A stretch of DNA of 64,000 nt from Pyrus communis (lineage: Eukaryota > Streptophyta > Magnoliopsida > Rosales > Rosaceae): assembly GCF_963583255.1 (NCBI RefSeq), contig NC_084808.1:7029501-7093500 (forward strand), read 5' to 3'. A program made the translations under genes and the position numbers. Positions 34,584 through 47,012 of this stretch are shown piece by piece (the stretch's first letter is position 1; each line of letters begins with the position of its first letter). Under the pieces are notes generated by a model that was given only the letters and a program-made list of their open reading frames with translations, did not search any database and was not told the origin of the DNA.

Positions 34584-36686
34584 TGATGCTAACTAATTAA
34601 GCACACAAATTAAAACCCTCTTGTGACAATTGTAGTAAAGATGCAAGTAGGGATCGTTCTAGACCGGGGATTAAGAGGGATTACTAAATCACTTGGAAAC
34701 TGACTCAAAAACGTAAAACAAACGTTAAAAACACTAAATTAGACTCAAAGAATGTAAAACTAAACAATAAAATACTAAAACAAATCAAAAGACTCAAAGA
34801 ATACAAAACACTTATAAACACAAACTAAGACACTTTCTAGCTAAATTAGACACTAAGGTAAAGGGGGATTGGTTTTGGACGAGATTAAACTAAATACGCA
34901 GATTGTAATTTAAAGGAAGAATGTAAATATGAATGTGATGAAAATATGGATGAATGCTAGCTAGAAGGTTCTTCTCCACACATGTCACACTTGCATACAA
35001 TTTGATTTTCAATTGGTCTTTCTATGAATTATGAAACTCAACACCCCGGGCTAATTAGGTCCGCTTAAATTAACCGTCAAGTTTTCCTTAAGTTAATGAA
35101 TTGGATGGGTTAGCGCAACGCAATTCAAAACATTCTCCAAAAGTCCTTTACGTGAAAAGCACAATAAAGATACAATCAAAGATCATTAAGCATCATGAAA
35201 ACTATAAGTGTTGACGAGGCATTCGTTACTATGATGAGCATGAAACTAGTGCCAAGAATTCATTTAACGCGATTGTTTATAAGCAACCTTCACTACTTGT
35301 GAATATAAGTTCATAACTATTAGGTGAAATTCACTTATATTCTAGCGTCATATTCATGCATGAAAATTAAGCGTGCACTCTCAATAAACATACACAAATA
35401 AGTTATCAATCAAGCAGTTAAACAAATTGAATTCACCATTCATGAAATTCCAACCAAAGGTAATCAAATCATATTGCAAGCATAAACATGGTTTCGAATC
35501 ACCCCCTAGCTAAATAGGGGTTTAGCCTCTCATGTTCACAACAAGAAAAATAAAATTGAATTTAAACATAAAGAACAAAGGATGGATTACACCTAGAACG
35601 CCCAACGAATCCACTTGAATTTCTGCGCGTCTAAGCCCTCCTTCTTCTTCTCCTTGCTGCGGCAGTGAAAGTCTAGGTGAGTTTTGGATGTGAATATGTG
35701 TGAAGGGGCTGAATGAATTGAATGGTTTCTGGGTGATAGTGGTTGCGGCACAAAAAGAGAGAATGGAATGGTGCTGCGGCTGTTTTGTTTTTTTGGGTGA
35801 TGGGATGCTGAAATGGATGTATATTGGCAGCGGCAAGGATGAATGAAAATGGGATAATGGGATGGTGGCTGCTCAGTTTTTAGGAGAGAATTAGGGTAAA
35901 ATAATATATGGGGGGCCACGGCTTTAAGTGAATGGGGTGTAAAGGTGGCTACGGATGGAAGAATGAATTAGGGTGTATGGCTGAATAAAAAATTAGAATG
36001 AGAGGTATATGGTGCGGCTTATGAGAAGAATAAAAAAAATGAAAGAGAAGCTAGGGTTAAAAATAAAAGGTACAGCCCAGATTAGAAGTTAGAAGGCTTA
36101 GGGTGAATGGATGGGGACTTGCGGCTAATATGGATTTTGTGGCTGAAAATTGAAAGAATTAATGAGAGGTGAATAGGGTGCGGCTGCATGTAATTAGGGT
36201 GATTAGAGTTTAGGGTTTAATGCATGAAATGAGACAAAACTACCCCCCCCTTGCACGGCAAGGGAAGGGAATTGGGCTAGGGCACGGCATAGGTTGGAAA
36301 TTGGGCTAGGGCCTTCGTTTTGTGTCCTAAAGCGCCTACAAGGACTTCAAAGTGGCTAGAAAATACGGACGTTTAAGATTAGGAAAGGTTACCAAAACGG
36401 GAAACTTAGGGTTAACTTTCCTATATCAAATAGGAAACCTTGTTTGAGTAGGATTCCTCGTTTTGGTAAGAATTCATCGTTGGAGTAGGAATTCGTCGTT
36501 TCTTCAAGTCTTCAACTCATTCATTCCTCTTTCGCTCCAAAAGACTCCAATTTGCATCTTCTTGCACACTTTGGCCTTATAATCTGAAAATACACAAAAG
36601 TAGCCTTGAACACTAAAATAGCTAAGTAAACACAACATAAATGCACGAGAACAAGCTAATTAAGTCGCATGAATATGCTCCTATCA
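34584..36686 (-). mobile_element. 5' LTR of element J (2103 bp)
   Basis: Almost identical to 28997-31098; differences include single bases and one C-run length change. Ends CTCCTATCA before the duplicated gtatg. Confidence 0.94.
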
Positions 36687-36691
36687 GTATG

Positions 36692-38453
36692 TTTAAGTGC
36701 TTTTTGTGTGTTTACTTTTGCTTTGTGTGAATCTATGCTTAAAACATTGAGGACAATGTTTGATTTAAGTGTGGGGGGGTAACTAATGTTGTTAATGCAA
36801 ATTCGTGGGATTTTATCACCCATAACTTCAAATGTTGTTCCTGGCTGTTTTAAGGTGTTTTTAAGATGTTTTAGAGTGTTTTAGTATGTTTTGTTTTTAT
36901 AAATCCGAAAATCACGTAAAAATTTGAAAAACATGTTTTGAAAAACCTAAAAAGAGTGTTTTGAGTCGCTTTTGTGTGTTTGTGTCTTAGGGTACCTTCC
37001 AACACAATGATGAGGATTTGATTTTTATGTGCATGGCTGTGAAAGAGTGTTATAAACATGGATGGAAGTTGATATATTCTTGGTTTATACTTGGTTATAG
37101 TTGTTGTTTATGAATTCATGTTTAATCCCAAAGAAAAAAAAAAAAAGTTTTTGTAATATGCTTGAAGGAAGGAACTTAGAATAACATTACAACCCTGAGA
37201 GACTTGAGCTTTAAACATTCTTTGGAGAGTATTAATCTGTGATTCTTGTTTTCAAACTCGTTGCATGATCTCATTATTCTTGCTTGGTTGCTAATTAGAA
37301 GGCGTTTCATCACTTAGTTCCAAATGCTAGAACTTGCATCCATTCCATTCAAAGCATGATATTGAGTGCATAATATATATCAAGATGAAGTGTGTAGTGA
37401 AGCCATCAACCAAACAGCCAACCCATGCACTATATATTGTAGGTCATAACCCCCATCGAGCCATTGTTAGCCTTTGTTCCTTGTTTACCCATATCATCCC
37501 TACCTAGCCTAGATTAGGACCACCCATACCCTTGTTCTTGAAGCATAGTAAGCATGACTTAGAGGAATCCTTTCGAGTATGCAAAACAACAAGTGTGGGG
37601 GAATTTGTGTGTGTGTGTTGATATGCCACAAAAAGAAATAAGGCATGAAAAGAAAAAAAAAAAAAAAAAATCGTGGAAAAAGAAAAAGAAAAGAAAAAGT
37701 TGTGAAAAGAAAGAAAAAGAGTATGAAATAAGTGAAAATATGCTCACATGTTTGTGGTAGTTGAAGAAAGGGCCCAAAACGTGGAATATGGCCCGAAGAG
37801 TTGTGTGAATTTTTCCCCTTGTGTGTCTAAGTGAGTTTATGTAATCATAAGTGATTCTAAGTGTCAAATTTCAATACTTTGCTTGCTATTGCTTAAAGAA
37901 CGTTTGTTATCCTTACCTTTCATTGTTAGCCAATCGCCCTTAACCCATTACAACCCTTATGCTTTAATCTTGATCATTATGTTTTCAATAATGTGGAGTT
38001 TGGAATTGATGTAAGCATATGGTGTCCCTGGTTCTCGCATCTAATTAGTAGCATTCCTTTCATGAGATCATATTCATATACATCCCAGAAAAGTGCTTTC
38101 CTTGTTATAAACATATGTGGGTGTTTAGTTTCATATTTACATCAATCTTCTCACATATACTTAGTGTAGGGTGTGTAACCAGAAATTCTGTGTGAAAATA
38201 AGAGAGTATCTTGTAAGGAATTAAGTGAATTCTCTAAGGCATATTACTACATTCAAATGTTGTTTTAAATTGATTAAATGAGAACTAGTAAGTAGTGATT
38301 ATGATTACGTATGTGCCTAAGCGTAAGGATGACTAAAATCTATGTGAGTAATGATCTTGAACATGTCATGTGCATTAAGAATCCCTGAGACCATTGTTGG
38401 AAGGTTTAGGTTTTGTTTTGTTTTTCCGTTTTGCTCGAGGACTAGCAAAAGAT
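36692..38453 (+). other. 3' internal region of element A, non-coding
   Basis: Resumes after J. It holds AAGTGTGGGGGGG at about 36767-36779, AAGTGTGGGGG at 37591-37601, and a 75-base A/G-rich tract at 37645-37720. I see no protein-coding signal; ORFs are short and AT-driven. Confidence 0.7.
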
Positions 38454-38468
38454 AAGTGTGGGGGTATT
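38454..38468 (+). other. Polypurine tract of element A
   Basis: AAGTGTGGGGG plus TATT directly before the 3' LTR. It follows the conserved CTCGAGGACTAGCAAAAG. Confidence 0.82.
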
Positions 38469-41170
38469 TGATAGGAGCATATTCATGCCACTTAAATGGC
38501 TTGTTCTCGTGCATTTATGTTATGTTTCTTTAGTTATTTTAGTACTTTAAGCTATTTTCGTGTGTTTGTAGGTCCAAAGGGCTAAAGGAGCAAAAAGATG
38601 CATTTTGGAGACTTTTGGAGCACTTTTGGGCTAAGGATGGATAGCTTATGCTTGGCGCCAAAGTGTTGGACGAAATTGAAGACCTAATTGAAGACCAAAG
38701 TGTTGGAACCTTGTTCCCTTTAGTTTTAGGACATTTAAACCTTTCCAAATCCCTTATGCTGTGCATCTCCACCTTTCTCCCAAAACCATACACATGCATT
38801 CATTATTCATTCCCTCACATGCTCCCATTACTTATCATATCATCCACTTATCTTATCACCACTTATCATATCATCCACTTATCATTCACCACTTATCTTA
38901 TCATCCACTTATCATTCACCACTTATCTTATCACCACTTATCTTATCATTCACTTATCATATCATTCACTTATCATATCATTCACTTATCATATCATACA
39001 CTTATCACTTATCACAACAACAACCTTGCACATGCACATTCATCCACATGCACCCATAATCATTCACTCATCTTTAATGCACATGCATCTTCCATAAATC
39101 AAATCAGCCACATCCACATGCACTTATTCCATTTCATCATTACACCACATTCTCTCCCTTTAATCACATGCATAAATCAGCACATGCATCTCCCATTCCC
39201 ATCAGATTTCCATCATATTCACATGCATTCCATCCTTTAAAACATTGCACATGCACTCCCTTTAATTAATTAAGCCACATGCACTCCCATCCATTTCATC
39301 ATTGCAGCCAACACATGCTTTCACATGCATTTTCAGATTGTCCCCTTGCACATGCAGCCACATATTCATTGCACATGCAATTCCAACCCACATGCATCCT
39401 TTAATCATTCAAACATGCAGCCACATTCCCTCCTAGCTGTCATGTTCCCCCCCATTTCACCTATAAATAAGCATCCATTGCATTCATTCTCATACACACT
39501 TCCATTTCAGAAATTCATCCATTGCAGAAATGTAGACATCAAACTCCCTTGTGCCGTGCTCTCCCTTACAATCCAAACACCATCCTTCCATTTCCACCAC
39601 TCCCCAAACCATTCACACCATCAAACTATCACTAGACCTTGTGCTACAACGAAGAGGAAGAGAAGAGTGCCTAAACGTTCATACAATTCAAGTTTGAGTT
39701 GTTGGAATGTTTAGGTGTTTCTTTGATTTCAAGGTTTAATGTCAATACTCTTTGTTTTGTACGAATGAGGAATGGAAGATAAGAGGGCCTAAACGTTCAT
39801 ACAATTCAAGTTTGAGTTGTTGGAATGTTTAGGTGTTTCTTTGATTTCAAGGTTTAATGTCAATACTCTTTCTTTTGTACGAATGAGGAATGGAAGATAA
39901 GAGGGCCTAAACGTTCATACAATTCAAGTTTGAGTTGTTGGAATGTTTAGGTGTTTCTTTGATTCTCTTTATTTTGTACCATGAGGAACTAAACCCCCCT
40001 TGGTTAGGGGGTGATTCGAATATATGTTTATGCTTGCATTTTGATTTGAATACTTCTAATTGCGTTTCATAAGTTGTGGATTCAATTCGTTTAACTGTTT
40101 GATTGATAACTTATTTATGTATGTTCATTGAGAGTGCACACTTAATTTTCATGCATGAATATGACGCTAGAATATAAGTGAGTTTCACCTAATCGTTATG
40201 AACTTATATTCACAAGTAGTGGAGGTTGCTTATAAACAATCGCGTTAAATGAATTCTTGGCATAAGTTTCATGCAATCCATAGTAACGAATGCCTCGTCA
40301 ACACTTATAATTTTCATAGAGCGTAATGATTCTTGCTTGTATCTCTTCTATGCATTCATGTTGAGGACTTGTGGGGAATGTTTTGAATTGTTGTATGCGC
40401 TAACCCATCCAATTCAATAACGTTAGGAAGATTTGAAGGTTAATTAGTGCATCACGGTTAACCCGGGGTGTTGAGTTTCATGGTTTATTGAAATGCAATT
40501 GGAAATCATTTTATTATGCAAGTATAACATGTATGGAGATGAACCCCTTAGCCATTCTATCATCCATTCATTCCATTCCATCAAATTCGTTTTACAATCT
40601 GTTTAGTTTATTAACTTGTTTTGTTATTTCAATTTTCGTATAAATCTAAATCCCCCTTTACTTTAATGTCCAATTTAGTTAGAAATCAATTTAGTTTGTG
40701 CTTTTAAGTGTTTTGATTCATTTTATTTCCCAATTTCGTCCAAATTCACCAAAGTGCTCAAAACTGCCCAGAAAGTGATTTTAAGGCAGTTTTGAGTGTT
40801 TTGGGTGATGTTTGAGTCTTTTGGTTTGTTTTAGTGTTTTAAAGTTTAGTTTTGCATTCTTTGAGTCTAGTATAGTGTTTTATATTGTGTTTTTACGTTT
40901 GAATCAAACCATAATCTTAAATTCGTCCAACATTGGGTTTAAGGTCAGAAACTGCCTAGTTAGTGTTTTTAGGCAGTTTTGAGTCTTTTGAACTTGTTTT
41001 GAGTTCTTTGAGTCTTTGTGAACGTTTTTAACTTTGTTTTTACGTTTTTGAGTCAAATCCAAGTGATTAACAATCCCTCCTAATCCCCGGTTAAGAACGA
41101 TCCCTACTTATACTTATACTACAATTGACAAAAAGAGGGTTTAATTTGTGTGCGTATAATTCTCGCATCA
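38469..41170 (+). mobile_element. 3' LTR of element A (2702 bp)
   Basis: TGATAGGAGC to CTCGCATCA, followed by gaatg. TATA at 39461-39468. About 124 bp longer than the 5' LTR, mainly through one more 118-bp unit. Confidence 0.94.
39669..39980 (+). repeat. 118-bp tandem repeat, three units, in the 3' LTR of A
   Basis: GCCTAAACG recurs at 39669, 39787 and 39905, a period of 118. The last unit is diverged at its end. The 5' LTR has only two units. Confidence 0.85.
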
Positions 41171-41175
41171 GAATG

Positions 41176-41787
41176 GGATGGGAATGCAATCTGAAATGGG
41201 AGAGCATGTGGGTGGAAATGCATGTGGGTTAAAGTGGAATGACAGCTAGGTTGTGATGATGAATGCATGTGGCTGATTTAATGGAGGAACAAGTGCATGT
41301 GCATGGTTTTGGTTGGAATGCAAGGAAATACAATCTGAAATGGGAGAGATAAGTGATAAGTGTATGGATATGATAAGTGTACGATATGTGGTGATGATAA
41401 GTGGTTATGATAAGTAATGGGAGCATGTGGGTTAATTAATGAAGGAAATGCATGTGCAATGACAATGTGTTAGAATGGATGTGTGTTATGCATGGCATGA
41501 TTGGGATTAGGAAAGGTTTAAATGTCCTAAAACTAAAGGGAACAAGGTTCCAACACTTTGGTCTTCAATTAGGTCTTCAATTTCGTCCAACACTTTGGCT
41601 CCAAGCATAAGCTATCCATCCTTAGCCCAAAAGTGCTCCAAAAGTCTCCAAAATGCATCTTTTTGCTCCTTTAGCCCTTTGGACCTACAAACACACGAAA
41701 ATAGCTTAAAGTACTAAAATAACTAAAGAAACATAACGTAAATGCACGAGAACAAGCCATTTAAGTCGCATGAATATGCTCCTATCA
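41176..41787 (-). mobile_element. 5' LTR of element B, part 2
   Basis: Continues B after the duplicated gaatg and ends GCTCCTATCA, followed by aacac. The GATAAGTG array near 41345-41415 is 27 bp shorter than in the 3' LTR. Confidence 0.92.
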
Positions 41788-41792
41788 AACAC

Positions 41793-43285
41793 CCCAAGTT
41801 AACCGTGATGCACTAATTAACCTTCAAATCTTCCTAACGTTATTGAATTGGATGGGTTAGCGCATACAACAATTCAAAACATTCCCCACAAGTCCTCAAC
41901 ATGAATGCATAGAAGAGATACAAGCAAGAATCATTACGCTCTATGAAAATTATAAGTGTTGACGAGGCATTCGTTACTATGGAATACGCATGAAACTTAT
42001 GCCAAGAATTCGTTTAACGCGATTGTTTATAAGCAACCTCCACTACTTGTGAATATAAGTTCGTAACTATTAGGTGAAACTCACTTATATTCTAGCATCA
42101 TATTCATGCATGAAAATTAAGCGTGCACTCTCAATAAACATACATAAATAAGTTATCAATCAAACGGTTAAACAAATTGAATCCACAACTTATGAAATGC
42201 AATTAGATGTAATCAAATCAAAATGCAAGCATAAACATATATTTCGAATTCCCCCCTAACCAAGGGGGGTTTAGTTCCTCATAACTTTGAAATCAAAGAA
42301 ACACCTAAACATTCCAACAACTCAAACTTGAATTGTATGAACGTTTAGGCACTCTTCTCTTCCATTCCTCATACGTACAAAACAAAGAGAATTGAATTTA
42401 AACATTGAAATCAAAGAAACACCTAAACATTCCAACAACTCAAACTTGAATTGTATGAACGTTTAGGCACTCTTCTCTTCCTTGTTGTTGTAGCACAAGG
42501 TCTAAGGTGAGGTTTGGTGGTGTGAATGGTTTGGGGAGTGGTGTTTGGATTAATAGGGAAGGCAAGGAGTGTTTTTGGGCAGAAAATATGAAGAATGGTG
42601 AAGTATGGCTGTGTTAGAGAGAGGGAATGAATTTCTGGCGTGAATGAATGTGTATGGAAGAGTCTATGAATTTCTGAATATGGGAATGAGTTTTGTGGCT
42701 GCAATGGATGCTTATTTATAGGTGGAGAAAGGGGTGAATGTGCATGTGGCTGATTTGTGGTGCAATGATGAAAGGAAAAGTGCATGTGGCTGATTTGTGA
42801 TGCAATGATGAAAGGCAAAATGCATGTGGCTGATTTGTGGTGAGTGGGAATGCAATCTGACATGGGAGAGCATGTGGATTAAAGGGGGAATGCATGTGGC
42901 TGCAATGGATGTTTATTTATAGGTGAAAAAGAGGGAATATGACAGCTAGGAGGTTGGTGGAAAGCTGGAAATGCATGTGGAGTGGCTGCAAGGTGTGAAT
43001 GATTATGAATGCATGTGCAATGTTTTGGTGTGAATGATTGAATGTGCATGTGGCTGCAATGGAGTAGGAATCCTTCAATTTCGTCCATCCTCTTGGCTCC
43101 AAGCATATGATATCCATTCCAATCTCTAATTTGCTCCAAAAGGCTCCAAAAGGCATCCTTTTGCATACTTTGCCCTTAGAACCTGAAAACACACAAAAGA
43201 AGCATAAAGGACTAAAATAACTAAAGAAACATAACGTAAATGCACGAGAACAAGCCATTTAAGTCGCATGAATATGCTCCTATCA
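41793..43285 (-). mobile_element. 3' LTR of element C, part 2
   Basis: Resumes LTR C after the aacac duplicate. It has two TATA motifs in minus orientation, at 42714-42721 and 42915-42922, about 200 bases apart. The U3 between them has repeated GCATGTGGCTGATTTGTG units (42735-42840). Ends GCTCCTATCA before the PPT. Confidence 0.88.
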
Positions 43286-43300
43286 AATTCCCCCACACTT
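43286..43300 (-). other. Polypurine tract of element C
   Basis: Sense AAGTGTGGGGGAATT next to the LTR; internal copies near 44163-44174 and 44981-44992. Confidence 0.8.
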
Positions 43301-45412
43301 AGCTTTTGCTAGTCCTCGAGCAAAACAAAACAAAAGAAACCAAAAACAAAACAAAACGAACAAAACACAACCTACACCTTCCAACAATTGTCTCAGGGAT
43401 TTCCAATGCACATGACATGTTAAAAATCATTATTCCCACAGATTTTAGCCATCTTTACACTTAAGTACATTCTTAATCATAGTCACCACATACTAGTTCA
43501 CAATTAAGCATTTAAAACACATTTCGAATGTAGTAACATGCCTTAGAGAATTTGCTCAAATCCTTACAAGAATGCACTCTATTTTCACACAGATTTTCTG
43601 ACTACACACCCTACACTAGTTATATGTGAGAGATTCATGTAAACATGAAAGACTAGTATCTCACATATGTTATAACAAAGAAAGCATTTTCTGGATTTAC
43701 GATAATGACATGAATATGATCTCATGAATGGAATGCTACTACTTAGAATGAGAACCAGTGATTCCATAAGCTCATATCAATTCCAAACTCCACAAATTGA
43801 ACACATAACATCAAGATAGAAGTTGAGGGTTGTGACGGGGCTAAGGGTAATGTTTTAACAAAGAAAGGTAAAGTAAAACAAAGGTTTTTAAAGTAATAGG
43901 AAGCGAAGTAATGAAATTGACACTTGAACTCACTTTTAATGGCAGAAATCAACTTTTAAACACAAGGGAAGATTCATGCAACAACTAGGGTCAAATTCAC
44001 TCTTTTGGACCCTTCCTTCAATAACCAATGCTTGTGAGATCATTCTCACTTATTTTTCAACTCTTTTTCTTTCTTTTCAACACTTTTCTATTTTTTTTTT
44101 TTTTTTTTTTTTTCACGAATTTTTTTTTCTTTATTTCATTCTTTGGCCGTGCCCTATTATCTTCCCCCACACTTATTTTCTGCAATATATTGATCAAAAG
44201 GAGTTCATTCTAAGTCATGCTTCACTATCCTTTAAGAACAAGGGTATGGAAAGTCCTAATCTAGGCTAGGTGAGGATAATGTGGTTAACAAAGAAAATAA
44301 GCTTGAAAAGGCTCAAAAGGGGTAATCCTACAATACATGTGAAAAGGGGTAGGCTTTTTGGCTTTGGCTTGACTAACAACTTCATCTTATTGTATGTTAT
44401 GCAATCAATATCATGCTTTGAATGAAACGGATATAAGTTCTAGCATTTAGTTCTATCATGATACAATTGCATTCTAAGTAGCAACCAAGCAAGGAATATT
44501 GAGATCATGCAACAACTTTAGAAAACAAAGAATCACAGAATATAACTCTCCAAAGAAGGTAATGGCTCTAGTCTCACAGGGTTGTAGCGTTTGTTTGAGT
44601 TCCTTCCTTCAAGCATGTTACAAAAACGAATTTTTCATGTGAAGTCATACATTATAACCATAACCAAGCATATACCAAGAGTAAATCAAACTTTTCTCTA
44701 TGTTTATAACTCTTTTTAATAGTCATGCAATTGCAAACCAAATCCTCGTCATTGTGTTGGAAGGTACCCTAAGACATAAACACACAAAAACGACTCAAAA
44801 CACTCTTTTTAGGCTTTTCAAAACATGTTTTTCAAATTTTTATATGTTTTTCGGATTTATAAAAACAAAACATATTAAAACACTCTAAAACATCTTAAAA
44901 ACGTTTTAAAACAGCAAGGAACAACATTTGAAGTTATGGGTGATAAAATCCCACGAATTTGCATCAGATATACTTAGTTACCCCCCCACACTTAAATTAA
45001 ACATTGTCCTCAATGTTTTAAGCTTAAAATCACACCAAACAAAAGTAAACATAACAACAGCAACGAAACATACTAAACATGGCATAATGTAAATAACAAA
45101 GAGAAGAGTTTAGAGACGCAAATCTGGTTGTGGAATGTAAATTCCATCTTCTCCTTGTTGATTGCATTGAGGCTTGATGTTGTTGATTCCACAGGGGTTC
45201 CTCCCATCGTTGATTTTCCTTTGTGCTACTCTTGAACTGGGCAGCAGGATTCTTTTGGTCTCCCCCGAAGGTCTGAGCTTACTCCTTTGGTCTGTTTCTT
45301 TGTTCAATCTTTCCAATTCGTATTCAAAAGGGTTGGAGGATAACTCAGCCTATGTTTGTCTCCACATGCTTCAATGTATCATTTTCACTTGCCTTGCTTG
45401 CTCCCCTTGCAG
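43301..45412 (-). other. 3' internal region of element C, non-coding
   Basis: Same plan as in B: pyrimidine-rich run on + (44060-44115) and two internal polypurine-like motifs. A short sense ORF (45110-45316, 68 aa, ending PQPDLRL) matches those in I, B and E. Confidence 0.7.
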
Positions 45413-45474
45413 AAGTGGTCCCTTCTCTGGAAGTGTGTCAACCGTTGAAGATGACTACTCGAGAGCAATGCTAG
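45413..45474 (+). other. Possible 62-nt exon on the aORF strand (element C)
   Basis: Preceded by TTGCTTGCTCCCCTTGCAG, followed by GTAAGC. Same length and borders as in B and E. Confidence 0.35.
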
Positions 45475-46352
45475 GTAAGCAATCAGGAATGGATTCCAGG
45501 CAGTCGGTTCCAGAACAGAAGACTGACTCCAAGTGCCGCTGATTGCTTTCGTTTACTTTGCCATGCGAGTAATAACAAAGGCAAAGGAAAAGACAGGGAA
45601 AGAGCATGATATGAGATACTTTTGCTTTAGACCTTGATGATATGAGATACCTTTGCTTTTGAAGAAACGGCGAATGAAGCAGCACATGTATTTGTTGTGG
45701 TTGTCTCCACATGCTTCGATCGACCGTTTCCTTTTGCCTCATCTGTACTCCCGGTATCTGGTATCTTCTTTGGGGGAGAAAAAATTGAGTATTTCAAAAG
45801 GCGTTGCTGGGAGAGCGCCCTCAGAGGTGCGGAAGAGTTGGACATTTTCTTGAGGTCTGCCTTGCCATAAGAGATGAATGTCGACATATATAGGGATTTC
45901 TTAATAACAAGTGGTGGTACTTTTCTTTTACCCTTATCGACAAACGTCTCTTCGATATCTGAACGACGCCTCTTCGATTTCTGAACGGCAAAAGTAGTCA
46001 CGGGCGCTGCTCTGTCACCACGCGTTTTCTGAAAAGCAGAGAAAGCGTCGCCGAACTTTGCGCTTGTCGGCTAAAGATGTGTAGTTGCGATGATGGCCTC
46101 CACGTGTTATCGACTTTGTCAGATATCTTTTGACAAAGTTGAACGCGTTTTCTGAAAAGCCGCGAACGCGTCGCCGAACTTCACGCAGGAAAATCCGGAT
46201 TTTTGAATCGGTGGTCGTGTCGCTTGGCTTTTTATAGCGGTATCGATCACCCCAACATACACACTCTGAAGATTTCCCATTCTTGAAAATCTACTCCGGC
46301 CCTTTGAGAATTAACTCCATCCACCCCTTCTCTCTGAACACCTTTGAAAAAA
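45475..46352 (+). promoter_or_regulatory. Upstream module of the aORF in element C
   Basis: Contains TTTTTATAG-like TATA at 46229-46237 and fewer 23-bp units than in E (about 45950-45990). Two ACGCGTTTTCTGAAAAGC blocks lie at about 46018-46165. Confidence 0.5.
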
Positions 46353-47012
46353 ATGACTAACTCATCAAACCTTTGCTTAGATTTGAGTCTCAGCAGCGAT
46401 CCGGTTGCACCCCGTCAAGGTAATGTGTGGCGCCCTTCTTTCTTAGTTCTAACGGTCCTCTTACAGGTGAGGACTCCATGATGACGGATGCAACAACAGC
46501 TACGATAGTAGCTAGGAACCTCCTCACTCCTAAGGATAGTAGGCTGCTTTCAGGACGGTCCGATGAGTTGGCCGTTCAAGAGTCCCTCGCTCTCAGCGTT
46601 CAGTGTGCAGGCTCTGTGACCAACATGGGCCAACGCCAACTTGCTCGCTCCTGTCAGGTTGAATCGTTGATGGCAGAGGTGGAAAGTCTCAAGCAAGAGA
46701 TCAAGCAGCTGAAGTATGAGAATAGAAGTTTGCATGTGCTTGCAAACAACTATTCGACGGGCATGAAGAGGAAGCTTGATGAGCTGCAAGAATCCAATGG
46801 TCGAATGCAAAGTGACCGTCAAAGGCTTGCGGCTTACTTCCAGAGGCACATTTTTCCTGGCTCATCCATCGTTTGGCCAAGTATTGAGGCCTCGAATGCT
46901 CTAGCTCCGATGCCTCCTACTCCGATGCCTTCCGCTCCGATGCCTTCCGGTCCGATGCCTTCTGCTCTGATGCCTTCCGCTCCGATGCCTTCTGCTCCGA
47001 CGCCTCGTAGTG
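46353..47012 (+). pseudogene. Broken aORF of element C, N-terminal part
   Basis: The ATG at 46353 opens the usual N-terminus, but one base is missing near 46443 compared with other copies, so the reading frame shifts. From 46450 the conserved frame is open again through the coiled coil and an expanded Pro/Met/Ala tail. The tail is built of 15-base units (CCGATGCCTTCCGCT type, 46905-46995). Solo LTR M then splits the ORF at 47012. Function was already lost through the frameshift unless translation restarts downstream. Confidence 0.8.

Larger units (their letters stand above)
28997..36686 (-). mobile_element. Element J: complete young non-autonomous element (7690 bp), TSD gtatg
   Basis: Minus orientation; gtatg at 28992-28996 and 36687-36691. 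LTRs 28997-31098 and 34584-36686 differ at about eight positions by eye over 2.1 kb, so insertion was recent. The internal region (31099-34583) has a gag-like ORF but no aORF module. Its LTR termini (TGATGCTAAC ... CTCCTATCA) mark a separate sublineage: the leader block is shared with A/B, but U3 is different and lacks the CATGCA cluster. Confidence 0.95.
21798..41170 (+). mobile_element. Element A: complete non-autonomous element, interrupted twice, TSD gaatg
   Basis: Plus orientation; flanked by gaatg at 21793-21797 and 41171-41175. 5' LTR 21798-22960 plus 25381-26795; internal 26796-28996 plus 36692-38468; 3' LTR 38469-41170. Without the two nested insertions it is about 9.26 kb. It has no gag ORF beyond a 14-codon remnant and carries the antisense aORF. 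It is the second nested layer inside C, via B. Confidence 0.94.
12344..41787 (-). mobile_element. Element B: complete non-autonomous LTR retrotransposon, interrupted by A, TSD aacac
   Basis: Minus orientation. Left (3') LTR 12344-14817, internal region 14818-19962, right (5') LTR 19963-21797 plus 41176-41787. Flanked by aacac at 12339-12343 and 41788-41792. Without the A insertion it is about 10.07 kb. Internal order in sense: PBS, gag-like ORF, homopolymer tract, antisense aORF, aORF upstream module, non-coding region with three polypurine-like motifs, LTR. No protease, RT or integrase is present, so it must depend on a helper. Confidence 0.93.

Noticed and set aside
45110..45316. 68-aa sense ORF ending PQPDLRL, open in I, B, C and E
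   Set aside because: Conserved between copies but no more than flanking non-coding sequence; broken in A and F; no domain. Kept only as a note in region entries.
45174..45542. Opposite-strand ORF of 100-122 aa over the same segment (also 16721-17023, 63025-63297)
   Set aside because: It runs through the exon-like interval and its donor site without a stop, has no known motif, and its ends vary between copies.
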